This document shows, one piece after another, positions 5,657 through 6,595 of a stretch of 6,595 nt of DNA; position 1 is the stretch's first letter, and each line of letters starts with the position of its first letter. The notes beneath the pieces were generated by a model. That model was not told where the DNA came from and ran no database searches. It saw nothing but the letters and a program-made list of their open reading frames with translations. The position numbers and the translations under genes were made by a program. The DNA lies in NCBI GenBank assembly GCA_003566255.1, contig PXEC01000107.1, forward strand, positions 1 to 6,595, in the 5' to 3' direction. The DNA comes from Candidatus Peregrinibacteria bacterium (GTDB taxonomy: Bacteria > Patescibacteriota > Gracilibacteria > UBA1369 > LOWO2-01-FULL-3).

Positions 5657-6595
5657 AGTCCTCTCCGATTTGACTGACCCGGGTTTTCGATAATTTGACC
5701 GCGTCGGAAATTTTTTCGATGCCTTTGCCTCCGATCACGGAAAGGTTTTCGCTTCCGCCGATCAATTTTGGAGAAACATAAAAAATCACTCGATCGACCA
5801 GTTTCTCATCCAGGAAATTCCCGTTTGTGGAGCTGCCTCCCTCAACGAAGACGCTTTGTATTTTTTTATGGGTCGCCAAATATTCAAGTAGTCGGTGTAG
5901 AGATATTTTTTTATCGCCGAAGGATTTGAACCCGATGCCGGCAGATCGAAAATTCTTCACATTTCGCTCTGAAGCCAAATCTGTACACGCGACAAGGATA
6001 TCAGGTGCTTTGAAAACTTTTAGGCCTGTATCCAATTCCAAAAGTGGGTCCAAAACGATCTTCAAAAACTTTTTATTCAAAAACTTCCCGGTGGGGGACA
6101 GTTTGGGGTCATCCAAGCGGACCGTATTAAATCCAACCAAAACCGCGTCACAAATACTTCTTTCGACACGCGCGTCTTCGCGGGCGATTTCAGAGGTGAT
6201 CCATTTCGATTCGCCACTTTTAAGAGCCACTTTTCCGTCGAGACTCATTCCGGCTTTAAGCGTCACATATGGCCGATTCATCTTAACAAATTTTAGAAAC
6301 GATTGATTTAGGGACGATATCTCATTGGACAGTTTTGAAGAGGAAGGAAGAACTTTCACAGAAACACCTTTCCCGCGAAGCAATTTTATTCCTTTGCCGT
6401 TGACTTTTGGGAATGGATCCTTCATTCCAACGAAAACATTATTAAAACGTGCCTCCGCTATCGCTCCGGCACACGAAGGCGTCTTCCCCTCATGCGCGCA
6501 GGGCTCTAATGTAACGTACATGTCCGCGCCTCGAAAAACATCACGCTTATTTTTTCCGGAACGCCTCAATGCGTCTTTAATAGCGACAACTTCCG
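5625..6595 (-). CDS. ribD: RibD, bifunctional riboflavin-specific deaminase/reductase (N-terminus off the window)
   Basis: RibD deaminates the pyrimidine intermediate made from GTP and then reduces its ribosyl side chain with NADPH, the second and third steps of riboflavin synthesis. The frame is open to the right edge; 322 complete codons are visible, beginning E-V-V-A-I-K-D-A-L. That first Glu probably belongs to the zinc-site motif H-A-E, so about 50 residues are missing and no start can be given. The deaminase zinc ligands follow in T-L-E-P-C-A-H and P-S-C (visible residues 32 and 41). The reductase domain starts at NRPYVTLKAGMSLDGK (visible about 106-121), then SGESKWIT, the NADPH-binding L-V-G-F-N-T-V-x-x-D-D-P, and near the end FVEGGSSTNGNFL and SPKLIGG. 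All expected landmarks are intact. It is convergent with murJ, and the last codons of the two genes share 32 bp. The promoter and other rib genes, if any, lie outside to the right. Confidence 0.95.
   Translation of the reverse strand, partial: EVVAIKDALRRSGKNKRDVFRGADMYVTLEPCAHEGKTPSCAGAIAEARFNNVFVGMKDPFPKVNGKGIKLLRGKGVSVKVLPSSSKLSNEISSLNQSFLKFVKMNRPYVTLKAGMSLDGKVALKSGESKWITSEIAREDARVERSICDAVLVGFNTVRLDDPKLSPTGKFLNKKFLKIVLDPLLELDTGLKVFKAPDILVACTDLASERNVKNFRSAGIGFKSFGDKKISLHRLLEYLATHKKIQSVFVEGGSSTNGNFLDEKLVDRVIFYVSPKLIGGSENLSVIGGKGIEKISDAVKLSKTRVSQIGEDFKLEGVVSLY

Noticed and set aside
5677..5684. Palindrome ACCCGGGT near the murJ/ribD junction as a terminator
   Set aside because: The arms are only 4 bp with no loop, and it lies inside ribD coding sequence; the short TTTT beside it is not enough.
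5827..6306. A 159-codon open frame on the plus strand opposite ribD, and similar antisense frames opposite the phosphatase, STAS and carrier genes
   Set aside because: They lie wholly within strongly recognised genes on the other strand, encode no recognisable domain, and have no promoter or ribosome site.
6567..6569. TTG as the start codon of ribD
   Set aside because: The frame continues upstream to the window edge with residues (E-V-V-A-I-K-D-A) that match the RibD helix after the H-A-E zinc motif, so the gene is truncated by the window and does not start there.
1..6595. CRISPR arrays, tRNA/rRNA genes, insertion sequences, attachment sites
   Set aside because: No repeated spacers, RNA-gene signatures, transposase or integrase reading frames or terminal inverted repeats were seen; almost all of the window is coding.

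Overview
This is a bacterial chromosomal window of moderate to low GC. It is densely packed and contains no mobile-element, tRNA, rRNA or CRISPR signal. The standard code fits: the phosphatase gene ends in a TGA that sits inside an ATGA overlap with the next gene. The MurJ protein has features I associate with candidate-phylum (Patescibacteria/CPR-like, perhaps Peregrinibacteria-like) sequences, such as its IIPDMIFNLF stretch and its ALSPILYNLGI stretch. Recognisable Shine-Dalgarno sequences are scarce. I would call it an uncultured bacterium of that kind with low to moderate confidence; the sequence alone does not settle the phylum.

Layout. A four-gene leftward cluster fills 3990 to 1. It starts with a 780-residue protein that joins an MFS/nucleotide-translocase-like membrane domain to a long C-terminal HEAT-type helical repeat array. 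Next, 17 nt later, comes a single-domain STAS protein (anti-sigma-factor antagonist type). One nt later comes a membrane-anchored HAMP plus PP2C (RsbU/SpoIIE-type) phosphatase. Last, with a 4-nt ATGA overlap, comes the 5' end of queA (queuosine biosynthesis), which runs off the left edge. A good sigma70-type promoter (TTGCTA, 17 nt, TAAAAT) lies just upstream of the cluster.

The 97-nt divergent intergenic region (3991-4087) also carries a TAAAAT box placed so that transcription of the rightward murJ gene would begin at or next to its ATG, which would make a leaderless message. murJ (lipid II flippase, 522 aa) overlaps the convergent, leftward ribD (riboflavin deaminase-reductase) by 32 bp at their 3' ends. 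ribD enters from the right edge and lacks its first roughly 50 residues.

How the genes may work together. The STAS protein and the PP2C phosphatase are a classic substrate-enzyme pair from partner-switching signalling: the phosphatase would remove phosphate from Ser63 of the STAS protein. No anti-sigma kinase or sigma factor is present in the window. The phosphatase has almost no extracytoplasmic loop, so it is unlikely to sense an external ligand itself. The co-transcribed transporter-like HEAT protein is a candidate input or output partner. This possible transporter-HEAT/STAS/PP2C signalling module is the most interesting element here. queA, murJ and ribD look like ordinary housekeeping genes.
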